From DATMER01 sp035536935 (lineage in GTDB: Bacteria > Acidobacteriota > Thermoanaerobaculia > Multivoradales > UBA5704), in the NCBI GenBank assembly GCA_035536935.1, contig DATLNC010000265.1, positions 1 through 64,000 of the forward strand: a stretch of 64,000 nt of DNA, given 5' to 3'. Each line of letters opens with the position of its first letter. Position 1 is the first letter of the stretch. Positions 1 through 9,293 of the stretch are shown one piece after another. Under the pieces are notes generated by a model. The model made no database searches and was not told where the DNA came from. It saw only the letters and a list, made by a program, of their open reading frames with translations. A program made the position numbers and the translations under genes.

Positions 1-2
1 GG

Positions 3-56
3 ATCGACGAAGCGTTTCCCCGGGGGCGGCGGCGCAAAGGCGTGCCGACGCTGTAG
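3..56 (+). CDS. Possible C-terminal end of a gene cut by the window edge
   Basis: An open frame enters from the left edge and ends at TAG at 54-56, one base before the converging stop of the MgtC-type gene. The visible tail is basic (PRGRRRKGVPTL). It is too short to assign a function, and the frame choice rests only on the tight convergent spacing. Confidence 0.3.
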   Translation: MDEAFPRGRRRKGVPTL

Positions 57-57
57 C

Positions 58-771
58 TCACTCTCCGGCCGGCACCACTCTGAGCTCCTTCAACGCTTCG
101 ATCTTGCTGAGCGCATCGGTGAGCCCCCTGGCCTTGTCGGCCCGGCTGCTCCGGATGATCGCCTCGTATTCGAAGGAGTTCGAGTCGTAATCGAGCCGGT
201 AGCTCAGCCTGTGCATGGTGAAGCCGTGCTCTTTCAACAGCCGGCGCATCTCTGATTCCGGCATGGCTGCGTGGAGAGCGAAGCGCAGGATCAGGTGAGC
301 ATAGAACTGCGCGGGAACCCGGTCTTCGACCCAGCGGAACAGCGAGAGAGTGACCAGTGTGAGCATTGTCGCGAAGAGAGCGGGAAAGAAGAATCCGATC
401 CCGACCAGGATGCCGATCGCGGCGGTGATCCACAGCGAGGCCGCGGTCGTGAGCCCGCGGACCGACGACCCCTCCTTCATGATCGTGCCGGCACCGAGAA
501 AACCGATGCCGGTCATGATCCCTTGCGCCATCCGCGTCGGGTCGAGAGTGATGCGCCCCTGGGTGAGGCCGACAAACCAGCGGGTCTCGTAGACCGTGAT
601 GAGCATCAGAAGGCTCGTCGAGAGGCACACCAGGGCATGGGTGCGAAAGCCGGCGGGCCGGCCGCGATAGGTCCGCTCCAGCCCGATGAGGCCGCCGACG
701 ACAAGGGCGGCGAACAGCCGCAAGGCGATGTCGAAGGAATCAGGATCGCCGAAGAGATCTCTTGCGCTCAT
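58..771 (-). CDS. MgtC/SapB family inner-membrane protein
   Basis: A 237-residue protein with a hydrophobic N-terminal half and a soluble C-terminal half. It carries the family signatures GLIGLERTYRGRPAGFRTHA (residues about 28-47) and GIGFLGAGTIMKEGSSVRGL (about 88-107), followed by two more membrane segments. The last 80 residues look like the regulatory ACT-like tail of MgtC/SapB proteins. The family is linked to magnesium limitation and to modulation of the F-ATPase, but many members are uncharacterised, so no exact role is claimed. It lies 12 bp downstream of the DCC-family gene on the same strand, so the two are probably co-transcribed. Confidence 0.9.
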   Translation of the reverse strand: MSARDLFGDPDSFDIALRLFAALVVGGLIGLERTYRGRPAGFRTHALVCLSTSLLMLITVYETRWFVGLTQGRITLDPTRMAQGIMTGIGFLGAGTIMKEGSSVRGLTTAASLWITAAIGILVGIGFFFPALFATMLTLVTLSLFRWVEDRVPAQFYAHLILRFALHAAMPESEMRRLLKEHGFTMHRLSYRLDYDSNSFEYEAIIRSSRADKARGLTDALSKIEALKELRVVPAGE

Positions 772-783
772 GGATTGTCGCAG

Positions 784-1182
784 TCAGCTCAGAAACCGCG
801 CCTCGAGCTCCGGGGTGGGCAGCCAGCAGGTCTCGGCCTTGCCGAACCAGCGGTACCGGTTGCGGGCGATCCAGCGGTAGACGGCGTCGCGCAGCGGCCG
901 GGGGACGGCCGCGAAGACCCAGAGCAGCTTCCAGGCGCCCGGCAGACGGCGCGCGATGCGCAGCGCCGCCGAGCTCTCCTGCCAGACCTTCCCGCCTTCG
1001 ATCAGCACTACGCTGCTCAGGCTGTCCACGATGAGCCCGTGCTCCGCCATCAGGCTCCGCCCGGCGTCCGATTGCAGCGCGGCGAAACGGAACCGCCGTT
1101 CGGGGTCGCGCTTGAGAAGGAACTGGACGGAGCCATTGCAGAGGTTGCAGACACCGTCGAAGAGGACGATGGGCTCTCCCAT
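784..1182 (-). CDS. DCC/DUF393 family thiol-disulfide oxidoreductase-like protein
   Basis: A 132-residue protein that begins with the hallmark LFDGVCNLCNGSVQFLL, containing the CxxC of the DCC (DUF393) family. Internal AALQS and WQESSAALRIARRLPG blocks are also typical. Members are predicted thioredoxin-fold redox proteins with poorly known substrates. The length is usual for the family. A TATGAT box ends six bases before ATG, so the mRNA is probably leaderless. It is first in a two-gene unit with the MgtC-type gene. Confidence 0.85.
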   Translation of the reverse strand: MGEPIVLFDGVCNLCNGSVQFLLKRDPERRFRFAALQSDAGRSLMAEHGLIVDSLSSVVLIEGGKVWQESSAALRIARRLPGAWKLLWVFAAVPRPLRDAVYRWIARNRYRWFGKAETCWLPTPELEARFLS

Positions 1183-1189
1183 ACGAGGA

Positions 1190-1195
1190 TCATAT
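1190..1195 (-). promoter_or_regulatory. -10 element, probable leaderless promoter
   Basis: TATGAT on the minus strand, six bases from the ATG of the DCC gene. Transcription would start at or next to the A of ATG. No Shine-Dalgarno sequence lies between. Confidence 0.5.
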
Positions 1196-1275
1196 ACGAA
1201 ACTTTTCGTGGCGATTCCGCGTAGTCCGGCTAACGGAGAGGGCCGGACTTCGTCTTACTTCCAGGAGGCTTCTGC

Positions 1276-3027
1276 ATGAGACGTATCTCGACGTTTGCGA
1301 CGATCACCTTCTTCTGCGCCCTGGCGATCGGTACCGCCGCTCCCGCTGCAAAGCTCGCTCTCTCCCCGTGCAAAAAGCCGGGCCTTCCGGACGACGCCCG
1401 TTGCGGCACCTATGAGGTGTTCGAGAACCGTGCGGCGGGGACAGGACGCAAGATCCCGCTCCGGGTGGTGGTGATTCCGGCCAACGCGCCGCAGAAGCTG
1501 CCCGATGCCGTCACCTACTTTGCCGGCGGGCCCGGAGGGAGCGACGTCGAGGAGGGATCCTGGGTCGCGCAGATGCTCCGCGGTGCCGACGGCAAGCGAC
1601 CCCAGACGCGCGACGTGCTGCTCGTCGACCTCCGCGGCACCGGCGAGTCCGCTCCTCTCAAATGCCCCGGCATCCAGGGGATCCAGAACGTCCAGGGCTT
1701 CCTCGACGAATTCGTGCCTCTCGCGGGGGTCCGCTCGTGTCACGAGCAGCTGAGCAAGACCAGGGACCTGAGCCAGTACACGAGCGCGAATGCCCTCGAC
1801 GACCTCGACGAGGTGCGGGCGGCGCTCGGCTACGAGAAGCTGAACCTGATCGGCGGCTCCTATGGCACGCGCAGCGAGCTCGTCTACATGCGCCGTCACC
1901 CCTCGCGGGTGCGCACGGCGGCCCTCTTCGGCATCGTCCCGAACGACGCGCGCACGCCGCTCCAGTTCGCCCGGAGCGCCCAGAAAGCTCTCGACGGGCT
2001 GATCGCTGAGTGCGCGGGCGACGCGGCGTGCAACAAGGCCTTTCCCAGACTGCGCGAGGAGGTCGCCGAGGTCCTGCAGCGCACCGGCAAAGAGCCAGCC
2101 CGCGCCGAGCTGATCGATGCCGGCACGGGCAAGTCTCTCGAGGTGCGGTTCAACCGCGACGGCGTCGCGCAGACGCTGCGCTACATGCTCTACGGCACGG
2201 ACACGGCAGCCCAACTGCCGCTCTACGTCCACCTCGCGGCCCAGGGCGACTTCAGGCCGCTGGCCGAGGTCGCCCGCAACTGGGGCTCCGGCCTGTCGTC
2301 CGACGGCTACTTCCTTTCGGTCACCTGCGCCGAGGACGTCGCCTTCATCCGCGAGGACGAGATCCAGGCCGCCGTGGCCGGCACCTTCGTGGGCGATTTC
2401 CGCATCCGCCAGCAGCAGGCCGCCTGCAAGGCCTGGACGTCCGCGAAGCTCGGACCGGACGTCCTCGCGCCGACCGTCTCCGACGTGCCGACGCTGCTCG
2501 TGTCAGGCGAGCGCGACCCCGTGACGCCGTCGAGCGACGGCGAAAAGGTGGCGCGCCAGCTCCGCCGCGGCGTCCACGTGGTCGTCCCCGACGGGGCGCA
2601 CGGCAACAACGGCATGAAGGGGCGGGAGTGCGAGGAGGAGATGATGGTGAAGCTCATCGAAAGCGGCACGACCGAGCGGTTCGACACCTCCTGCGTGGCC
2701 CGCATGGAGCGCCCCGCCTTCGCGCTCAGCCTGGGCGAGCCCGAGGCGACCGTCGCCGCGGCCGAGCTGGACCGCCTGGCCGGCACCTATCGCGCCGGCG
2801 AGGGTGGGTTCGAGCTGCGCGTGGATGTGATCAATGGGAAACGCCTGCGGCTGAGCTCCTCGGATGGGCTGACCCTGCTCTTCGTCCCCACCTCTGCGAC
2901 CACCTTCCGGGGCGACTACGGCATGGCCGCCGGGATCGCTCTCACCTTCCGCCTGGAAAAGGGCCGGGCCGTCGCACTGATCATGGACCGGGGGGAAAAG
3001 CCCGAAGAGCTGAAGCGGGTGCCGTGA
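1276..3027 (+). CDS. Secreted alpha/beta hydrolase, TAP-like peptidase family
   Basis: A 583-residue protein. It starts with a signal peptide (hydrophobic to about residue 23, ending AAPAAK). The alpha/beta-hydrolase core has an oxyanion-side motif FAGGPGGSD, a nucleophile elbow GGSYGTR (Ser near residue 198), an acid region SGERDPVTP and a C-terminal His in PDGAHGNNG. This order matches the tripeptidyl-aminopeptidase/proline-iminopeptidase group with the TAP-like C-terminal segment. About 90 further residues form a beta-rich DUF3471-like tail. AGGAGG lies eight bases before ATG. It converges with the tricorn-like gene with only six bases between stops. Aminopeptidase activity is inferred from the family. 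Confidence 0.85.
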   Translation: MRRISTFATITFFCALAIGTAAPAAKLALSPCKKPGLPDDARCGTYEVFENRAAGTGRKIPLRVVVIPANAPQKLPDAVTYFAGGPGGSDVEEGSWVAQMLRGADGKRPQTRDVLLVDLRGTGESAPLKCPGIQGIQNVQGFLDEFVPLAGVRSCHEQLSKTRDLSQYTSANALDDLDEVRAALGYEKLNLIGGSYGTRSELVYMRRHPSRVRTAALFGIVPNDARTPLQFARSAQKALDGLIAECAGDAACNKAFPRLREEVAEVLQRTGKEPARAELIDAGTGKSLEVRFNRDGVAQTLRYMLYGTDTAAQLPLYVHLAAQGDFRPLAEVARNWGSGLSSDGYFLSVTCAEDVAFIREDEIQAAVAGTFVGDFRIRQQQAACKAWTSAKLGPDVLAPTVSDVPTLLVSGERDPVTPSSDGEKVARQLRRGVHVVVPDGAHGNNGMKGRECEEEMMVKLIESGTTERFDTSCVARMERPAFALSLGEPEATVAAAELDRLAGTYRAGEGGFELRVDVINGKRLRLSSSDGLTLLFVPTSATTFRGDYGMAAGIALTFRLEKGRAVALIMDRGEKPEELKRVP

Positions 3028-3033
3028 CGGTTG

Positions 3034-6000
3034 TCATCGTTCCAACTGGCCCAGGATCACCGCGATCGCTTTCGCGAGCTGGGGATCCGGCTCCTGGGCG
3101 TGCTCGTCGATCTCCGGCGCGACCTCCACGTCGGGAGTCACGCCGGCATTCTCGACCTGCGGACCGCCGGCCGGCGGCTTGAAGGCGAGGGCGGGCACGC
3201 CCACCTCCCCGTTGTCGACGAGCAGCGGCATGCCGACGTTGCCGATCGTCGCGCCGGCGGTGCGGCTGCCGACGATCGGACCGAGGCCCGCGGCACGGAA
3301 ATAGATCGCGAACGCGTCCCCGCCCGAGATCGTGTTGTTGTTCGTCAGCAGCACCTTCGGTCCGTGCACCGCCGCCCCGGGGACGCGGGTGTCGTTTCCA
3401 TGGCGCTGTCCGTAGGCCGCGAGCGGGATGCGCCGCAGGTGCTCGATCATCGAGGCGGGGAAGAGCCCGCCGCTGTTCCAGCGGATATCGACGATCAGTG
3501 CCTCCCTGTCGATCTGCGCGAAGAAGTCGCGGGCGAAGCGGGCGATACCGGCGCGGCCGGTGTTCGGCACGTGGACATAGCCGCACCGGCCGGCGGTCGC
3601 CCGCGCGATCCGGGCGCGGTTGCCGTTCACCCAGTCGACGTAGCGGGCCTCCATGTCGCTCGCGGCCGGTGTGACCTTCACCGTCCGCGCGCCGCGGCCG
3701 TCCGGGGCCGGACCGATCGTGAGAGCCATCTCCTTGCCTGCGACGAGCAGGGAGTAGATGTCGTCGGTGGCCGTGACCTCGCGGCCGTCGACGGCCAGCA
3801 CGAAGTCGCCCGGATGGACCTCCGCCGTGGCGAGCGGCGAGCGGGTCTCGGGCGCGCTGCCGTCGCCGCGGACGATGCGTTCGATGCGGTAGCGGCCCTG
3901 CTCGACGGCAAAGTCGCATCCGAGGACCCCAGGGGGGCTCCCGGGGTACTGCGGCATGTCGCCGCCGAAGGCCCAGGTGTGCGACGTCCCGAGCTCCGCG
4001 ACCAGGAGTCCCAGCAGGTAGTTGAGGTCCTCGCGGCTGCCGACGCTCGGCAGGAGACGCTCGTACCGCGTCCGCAGGGCCGGCCAGTCGACGCCGTTCA
4101 TCGAAGGCTCGTGGAAGTAGTCGCGTTCGAGGCGCCACGCGTCGTGGAAGATCTGCCGCCACTCCTGGACCGGATCGAGCTCCATGGCGAGCCGGTTCAA
4201 ATCGAAACCGTCGCCGGCGCGCGGGAGCCACGACAGCCGGTCTCCCGACCGGACGAGCACGGCCCCGCGCTCGGCGCGGTAGTCGGCGGCGTCCTCCGCG
4301 ACCGTCTCTTCGTGCGCCTGCGCGGGATCGAAGGAGCGCAGCGACTGCGCGCCCGTGCGCCGGTCGCGCGCGAGGTAGAAGAGCCGGCCTCCGGCGAACG
4401 CCAGCTGCGAAAGCGAGCCCGAGCCGATCGGCAGGCGTTCCACCGTCGCCGAGCCGTCGGGCGGCATCGCGTAGACGGCGATTGTGTCGTTGAAGCCGAA
4501 GGTCTGCTCGAAGTCGCTGAACGAGGTCTGGAAGGTTCGCGCGGAGAGGAAGTAGACGCGCTTCCCGGAAGCGTCGACAGCCGGCGAAGCGTCGTCGGTC
4601 ATCCCGTCGCCCAGCGGCGTGCTCTTCCCGCTGGAGCCGTCGTAGCGGTAGAGACGGTTGAGCAGGTTGTCCTCCATCTTCGCGTAGACGACCGACGCGC
4701 TGTCGGGGGTCCAGTCGTACCCCTCGATCGGCGCGGTGCGCGAGGTGTCGATCCGGACGACGGCGCCGGTGGCGACGTCGAGGAGGCTCAGCGACTGCGT
4801 CTGATCGGCGAACAGCAGCTTGCGTCCGTCGGGGGACCAGCGCAAACCCTGGCGAAAGCCGGGGCCCTCGCGGGTGAGCCTCCGGCCCGCCGCTTCGTCG
4901 GGGCTCCGGAGATAGATCTCGTATTCGCCGCTCGCGTCGGACGAGTAGGCGATCTGCCGCCCGTCCGGCGAGTAGACCGCGCCGTGCTCGCGGACGCCCG
5001 AGGTCCGCGTCAGGTTGTCCGCGGCTCCCGTCGCCGCCGTGATCTCGAACAGCTCGCCGCGTCCGCTGACGAGGGCGTGCTCGCCGCCGGGCGCGACCGC
5101 GAAGGAGGTCACGTACGGCGCCACCGCGGCCTGCCGCGGCGCCTTCTCCGGGAGCTCTTCGCCCACGGTGACGCTCAGCGTTTCGTCTCTGCCGCCTGCG
5201 ATCGAAAACACGTGCAGCTCGCCGCCGAGCTCATAGATGATCCGTGGACGGCCTCCAGGGGCGAGGCTCGGGTGGCGCACGTCGGCATCGCGATGATGTG
5301 TCAGCTGCCGGACCCTTCGGCTGCCCACCTCGTACTCGTAGAGGTTCATGCGGCCGTCGCGGTCGGAAGCGAAGTAGATCGAGTCCCTCCACCACATCGG
5401 GAAGACGTCGTTGCCGTCCGAGGCCGCGACGGCCGTCTCGCGGCGGGCGGCGAAGTCATACACCGAGATCGTGGCGCGCCGTCCTCCGCGATAGCCGCGG
5501 AACGGATTCCAGGACTCGCTCGAATTGCGATTGAAGGCGATCTGCCTGCCGTCGGGAGACAGCGATCCGGGTCCGCCCTGCGCCATTGGAAGCTGCACCG
5601 CCGCGCCTCCCTCCCGCGGGACGGTGAAGAGCTTGTCGAGGGGATGCGTGAAGCTGCTGCGCCGCGACGTGAACAGAATCGAGCGGCCGTCGGGAGTCCA
5701 GCCGACAAGGAATTCGAACGCGGGATGATGTGTCAGGCGCCGCGGCGCACCACCGCTGATCGGCACCACGTACACGTCGAAATTGCCCTCCGCGAGCGCG
5801 GTGAAGGCAACGAGCTTGCCGTCCGGCGAGATCCGGGCGTTGAGCTCCTTGCCCGGGAAGCGGGTGAGGCGCGCCGCGCGCCCGCCCGCGCTGGGGACGA
5901 GCCACAGGTCGTCGGCATACGTGAAGACGACCGAGCCGCCGTTGAGGTCCGGATAGCGGAGCAGACGGGTGGTCTCGGCCGCAAGAGCGGAGGCCGCGAA

Positions 6001-6053
6001 AAGGAGGAAGAAGAGCAGCCGCGGGATCTTTCCAGGATCTTTCCAGGTGCCAT
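3034..6053 (-). CDS. Tricorn-like S41 protease, N-terminus frameshifted by an 11-bp duplication
   Basis: The body (3034-5775 and upstream in the same frame) has two WD40/PD40-like propeller regions, the tricorn signature of a Trp followed by YRGGR, a PDZ-like segment (LAVDGREVTATDDIYSLLVAG) and an S41 catalytic domain with IVDIRWNSGG and NNTISGGDAF. No usable start exists in this frame. The only sensible ATG (6051-6053) opens another frame. Between them lie two tandem copies of an 11-bp unit (6024-6034, 6035-6045). Removing one copy joins the ATG to a perfect signal peptide (MAPGKIPRLLFFLLFAASAL) and gives a 1002-residue protein, normal for the family. So this is a recent frameshift, a sequence error or slippage switching. 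The role would be degradation of imported or periplasmic peptides. Confidence 0.8.
6024..6045. repeat. 11-bp tandem duplication in the tricorn-like leader
   Basis: Two perfect head-to-tail copies of GGATCTTTCCA. The unit is not a multiple of three, so it shifts the reading frame between the ATG and the signal peptide of the tricorn-like gene. Confidence 0.9.
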
Positions 6054-6078
6054 GGGGGCTCTCTAGACGACCGGCGCT

Positions 6079-6198
6079 TCAGTCGTCTTGGATGTCGCTT
6101 GCGCTCTTGGACGTCTCTTGCGCGCCCCGGCGGTACTCCGCGGGCGTGATTCCGAAGGCGCGCCGGAAGGGCCATACGTAATGGGGGGCATGGCCGTG
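6079..6198 (-). pseudogene. AraC-family regulator, C-terminal remnant
   Basis: In the 200-bp gap between the tricorn-like and BNR genes, one minus-strand frame reads HYVWPFRRAFGITPAEYRRG and stops at 6079-6081. FxRAFGxTPxEYRR is the recognition-helix end of the AraC/XylS DNA-binding domain. The upstream part of the domain is missing, so this is the stump of a decayed or deleted regulator. The short stretch could be chance, but the motif match and correct polarity argue against that. Confidence 0.6.
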
Positions 6199-6219
6199 GA
6201 GGATACACCAGACGCAAAC

Positions 6220-6247
6220 GCCCCTGGTGCCGGGAGGCACCAGGGGC
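6220..6247 (-). terminator. Strong hairpin after the BNR/P-domain gene
   Basis: A perfect 12-bp stem, GCCCCTGGTGCC and its complement, with a four-base loop, 10 bp past the stop at 6257. A short T-containing stretch follows on the minus strand. Confidence 0.65.
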
Positions 6248-6256
6248 ATCCTGCGC

Positions 6257-9127
6257 TCAGTTCGTCCGGAAGTCGATCTCCCAGAATCCCAGAGTTCCGG
6301 TATCCGCCGCGGCTAGGTCGCGCACGCGCAGCTTCCACGCGCCGTTGATGGCCTTGCCGGTGAACGCCGAGAGCGCCGCCGCCGGGGCCGTGAGGTCGGC
6401 GTAGACGGTCTTGATGTTGTCGGTGGTGGTGCCCGTCAGGTTGTGGAGCAGCACGGTCGTGTTGTCGGGGCCGATCAAGGCCACCTCCAGGTCTCCCTGG
6501 TAGGTGTGAGTGATGTCCACCCGCACCCTCAGGCTGACGATGGTTCCCGTGGCCGCCACGTTGATCGTGCTGGTGATGCCGGTCGCGTTGTTGTCCGGGA
6601 TCGCCGTGTTGGCCGTGAGCGTCGAGTAGCCGTTGAACGTCACCTTCCAGGAATTCAGCGTCCCGGTGTCGGCCGGGCCCAGGTCGCGCACCCGCAGCTT
6701 CCAGGCTCCCGAGGTGTTCTTGGTGTTGAACGCCGTCAGGGCCTGCGCCGAGCGCGTGGTGATGTTGTAGGTCGTGTTGATGTTGTCGGTGGTGGTGCCC
6801 GTCAGGTTGTGCAGCAGGACCGTCGTGTTGTCCGGACCGATCAGCGCCACTTCCAGGTCGCCCTGGTAGGTGTGGGTGATGCCCACGTTGACGCTGACGC
6901 TCGTGATCGTCATCGAGTTGGGCACGTTGATCGTGCTGGTGACGCCCGTGGCGTTGTTGTCGGGGATCGCCACGGCGGGAGCGGAAGAGAAGGTCAAAAC
7001 CTGGTTGCCGCTGCAGGCGCTGGTGGTCGCCGTCGCCTGGGCCGAGTTGGCCGAGGCGCAGGCGCCCACCGCCTGGACGACGTAGAAGTAGGCCGTATTG
7101 CAGGTCAGGCCGGTGTCGGAGAACGACGCGATGGGCGAGGTGCCGGCCAGGCTGTACGGGCCGCCGCTCGTGGTCGAGCGCAGGATGTTGTACGAGGTCG
7201 CGCCCGCGGAGGCGGTCCACGCCACGTTGATCTGGGTCTGGCTCGCGGCAGCCGCAGACACTCCGGTCGGCACCGCCGGCGGCACGCAGGCCGAGCCGAA
7301 GTCGACGACGGCGAAGCCTACGTTCTCCTTCTGGGTGTTGGTGGACGAGCCGGGGTAGAAGTGCCGCGAGTCGACCCAGGCCATGTAGGCCTTGCCGTTT
7401 TTCACGTCGAGGCCCATGTACTCGCCGTACTGGTTGGGGTTGCGGTTGGCGTTGTCGATGGTGTTCTCGTCGGTGTAGCTGATGCCGCTGTTGTTGAACT
7501 CGGCCGACGGCTGGCTGGCCCTGGTATTGGCCTCGAAGCTCACGCCGCAGTTGGTCGAGCGGGTCGTGTAGTACTCCACCTTCCGGTTGTTGACGTCGTT
7601 TCGGGCGTCGTGCCAAGCGACCACGACGCTGCCGTTGGACTGGTCCACCTGCAGGAAGGGGTGGAACTGGGTGCGGCCCGCGAGGCCGTCGTCGTTGACC
7701 TTGACCGGCGCCAGCCAGGTGGCGCCGTTGTTGGTCGAGCGGGTGACCCAGATGTCGGTCTCTGTGGCACCGCCCGAGGTGTAGTCGCCGTAGGTGGCGT
7801 AGAGCGTGCCGTCGCAGGGTCCGCCCGAGTTGTCGACGTCGACGGCGCCGAAGGGAGCGATGCCGCGGCTGTCGGCGACCGGCGGCATGTTGGTGCCGGA
7901 GAAGCCGGTCAGGTTGTGGTCATGCACCTGGACCGCCGCGGACCAGGAAACGCCGCCGTTGGTGGACCGGCTGTACCACATCCGCTCGTCGGTGCAGGTG
8001 CTCGCGCCGCAGGCGAGCGATTCCCAGACCACGTGCACGGTGCCGTTCTTCTGCACCGCGATCTCGCAGCCGAGGTCGATGCCGCCGACCGGAGCGGTCG
8101 GCAGGTCCACCTCGGTCCAGGTCACGCCGTTGTTCGAGGAGTAGGCGAACTTCTCGTTGTTGGCGCGGTCCCAGCAGGTGTAGTGGCGGCCATAGAAGGG
8201 GCTCGCCAGCGTGTTGTCGATGACGTAGAAGTTCTTGTCTTCGAGGGTCCCGGTAGCCCACGCGTTCTTGATCACGCCCTGCTTGACCCAGGTCGCGCCG
8301 CCGTCGGCCGAGCGCGCCACGATCATCGAATATTGAGTCGTAGTGACGCCGCGGCAGAGCAGCATGTAGTTGAGGAAGACCTCGTTGTTGTCGTTCCAAT
8401 AGAGCGCCGGATCGGAGCCGGTGATGGTGCCGGTGCAGGAGCCCAGGGTGAACACGTTGTTCGACGGCGCGCAGGTGTAGTCCCAGGTCGCTCCGCCGTT
8501 GCTCGAGTAGAAGACCGACTGCGTGTCCTCGTTGTTGCAGGCGGCGCCGGCGTTGCCCCAGGCGTTGGCGGCGGCGACCATCTGGTTGGTGTTGCGGTGG
8601 TTGACCGCGATCTGGATCTCGCCGTCGTAGTCGAGGGGCGCGGGGCTGTCGGTCGAAGCCGCGTTGCGGTTGGTGCCAGCCGTAGCGAAGGCGTCGATGC
8701 CGGTGATCTCGGAACCGGTGTCGGCGGGCCACCGGCTCAGCACCTGATTGACGTGCTCGTCGCCGTAGAGGCTGCGCGCCAGAGCCTGGTTGAGCTCCAT
8801 CCACCGGACGTGGTGCTCCTGGGTGATGCGCGGCACGACGATCTCGTAGTGCCTCACCTCCATGTCGATCTCCAGGTAATCGAGCGGCGACAGCGGCATT
8901 CTCTTCAGGAGCGCATCGACGGCCGCGCGGTTCCTGTGGTCTGCGTTCGCCTGCTTTTCCAGCTCCTTGAGGGCGGGATCGCGATTGAAAGCGTCATAGG
9001 CGGGGCGGAGCTTTTCGTGGAGCGCCGCCTTCGATATGGATTCGATCTCTTGCGCGCGGGCCATGCCGGTCGTCGCAAGCGCGGCGAGGCATAGGGGGGC
9101 CAACAGGATACGTGCCATCCTTCGCAT
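6257..9127 (-). CDS. Secreted BNR-repeat protein with FnIII and two P domains
   Basis: A 956-residue exported protein starting at MRRMARILL, chosen because GGAGG lies ten bases upstream. After the signal peptide come an alpha-helical N-terminal region (about 100 residues) and a propeller with repeated Asp-box strands such as SADGGATW, SSNNGVTW, STNGGVSW and STNNGATW, typical of sialidase-like/BNR folds. A fibronectin type III domain follows (VPTGVSAAAASQTQINVAWT). Two proprotein-convertase P domains end the protein; they share the nearly identical block HTYQGDLEVALIGPDNTTVL and are a recent internal duplication. No sialidase FRIP or RIP motif is visible, so enzyme activity is not claimed. It is probably an extracellular adhesive or glycan-binding protein. 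Confidence 0.85.
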   Translation of the reverse strand: MRRMARILLAPLCLAALATTGMARAQEIESISKAALHEKLRPAYDAFNRDPALKELEKQANADHRNRAAVDALLKRMPLSPLDYLEIDMEVRHYEIVVPRITQEHHVRWMELNQALARSLYGDEHVNQVLSRWPADTGSEITGIDAFATAGTNRNAASTDSPAPLDYDGEIQIAVNHRNTNQMVAAANAWGNAGAACNNEDTQSVFYSSNGGATWDYTCAPSNNVFTLGSCTGTITGSDPALYWNDNNEVFLNYMLLCRGVTTTQYSMIVARSADGGATWVKQGVIKNAWATGTLEDKNFYVIDNTLASPFYGRHYTCWDRANNEKFAYSSNNGVTWTEVDLPTAPVGGIDLGCEIAVQKNGTVHVVWESLACGASTCTDERMWYSRSTNGGVSWSAAVQVHDHNLTGFSGTNMPPVADSRGIAPFGAVDVDNSGGPCDGTLYATYGDYTSGGATETDIWVTRSTNNGATWLAPVKVNDDGLAGRTQFHPFLQVDQSNGSVVVAWHDARNDVNNRKVEYYTTRSTNCGVSFEANTRASQPSAEFNNSGISYTDENTIDNANRNPNQYGEYMGLDVKNGKAYMAWVDSRHFYPGSSTNTQKENVGFAVVDFGSACVPPAVPTGVSAAAASQTQINVAWTASAGATSYNILRSTTSGGPYSLAGTSPIASFSDTGLTCNTAYFYVVQAVGACASANSAQATATTSACSGNQVLTFSSAPAVAIPDNNATGVTSTINVPNSMTITSVSVNVGITHTYQGDLEVALIGPDNTTVLLHNLTGTTTDNINTTYNITTRSAQALTAFNTKNTSGAWKLRVRDLGPADTGTLNSWKVTFNGYSTLTANTAIPDNNATGITSTINVAATGTIVSLRVRVDITHTYQGDLEVALIGPDNTTVLLHNLTGTTTDNIKTVYADLTAPAAALSAFTGKAINGAWKLRVRDLAAADTGTLGFWEIDFRTN

Positions 9128-9293
9128 AAAAGTACAACCTCCGGGATATGGCTTCGAGACCGGATCATCCGGCCTGGTACCAAGCACAGCGAATGGATTG
9201 CGTTCCGGTGGGCTACTGGCAAGCTATCGGCAGGACTCCCACGCCCCCATTGAATATGGTGCTCGCCAGGGAGGAAAGCGAGCCGCGGACGGC

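Noticed and set aside
3031..6066. 1011-residue plus-strand frame opposite the tricorn-like gene
   Set aside because: It has no recognisable domain and is a GC-rich antisense shadow. The minus strand has clear S41 and propeller motifs.
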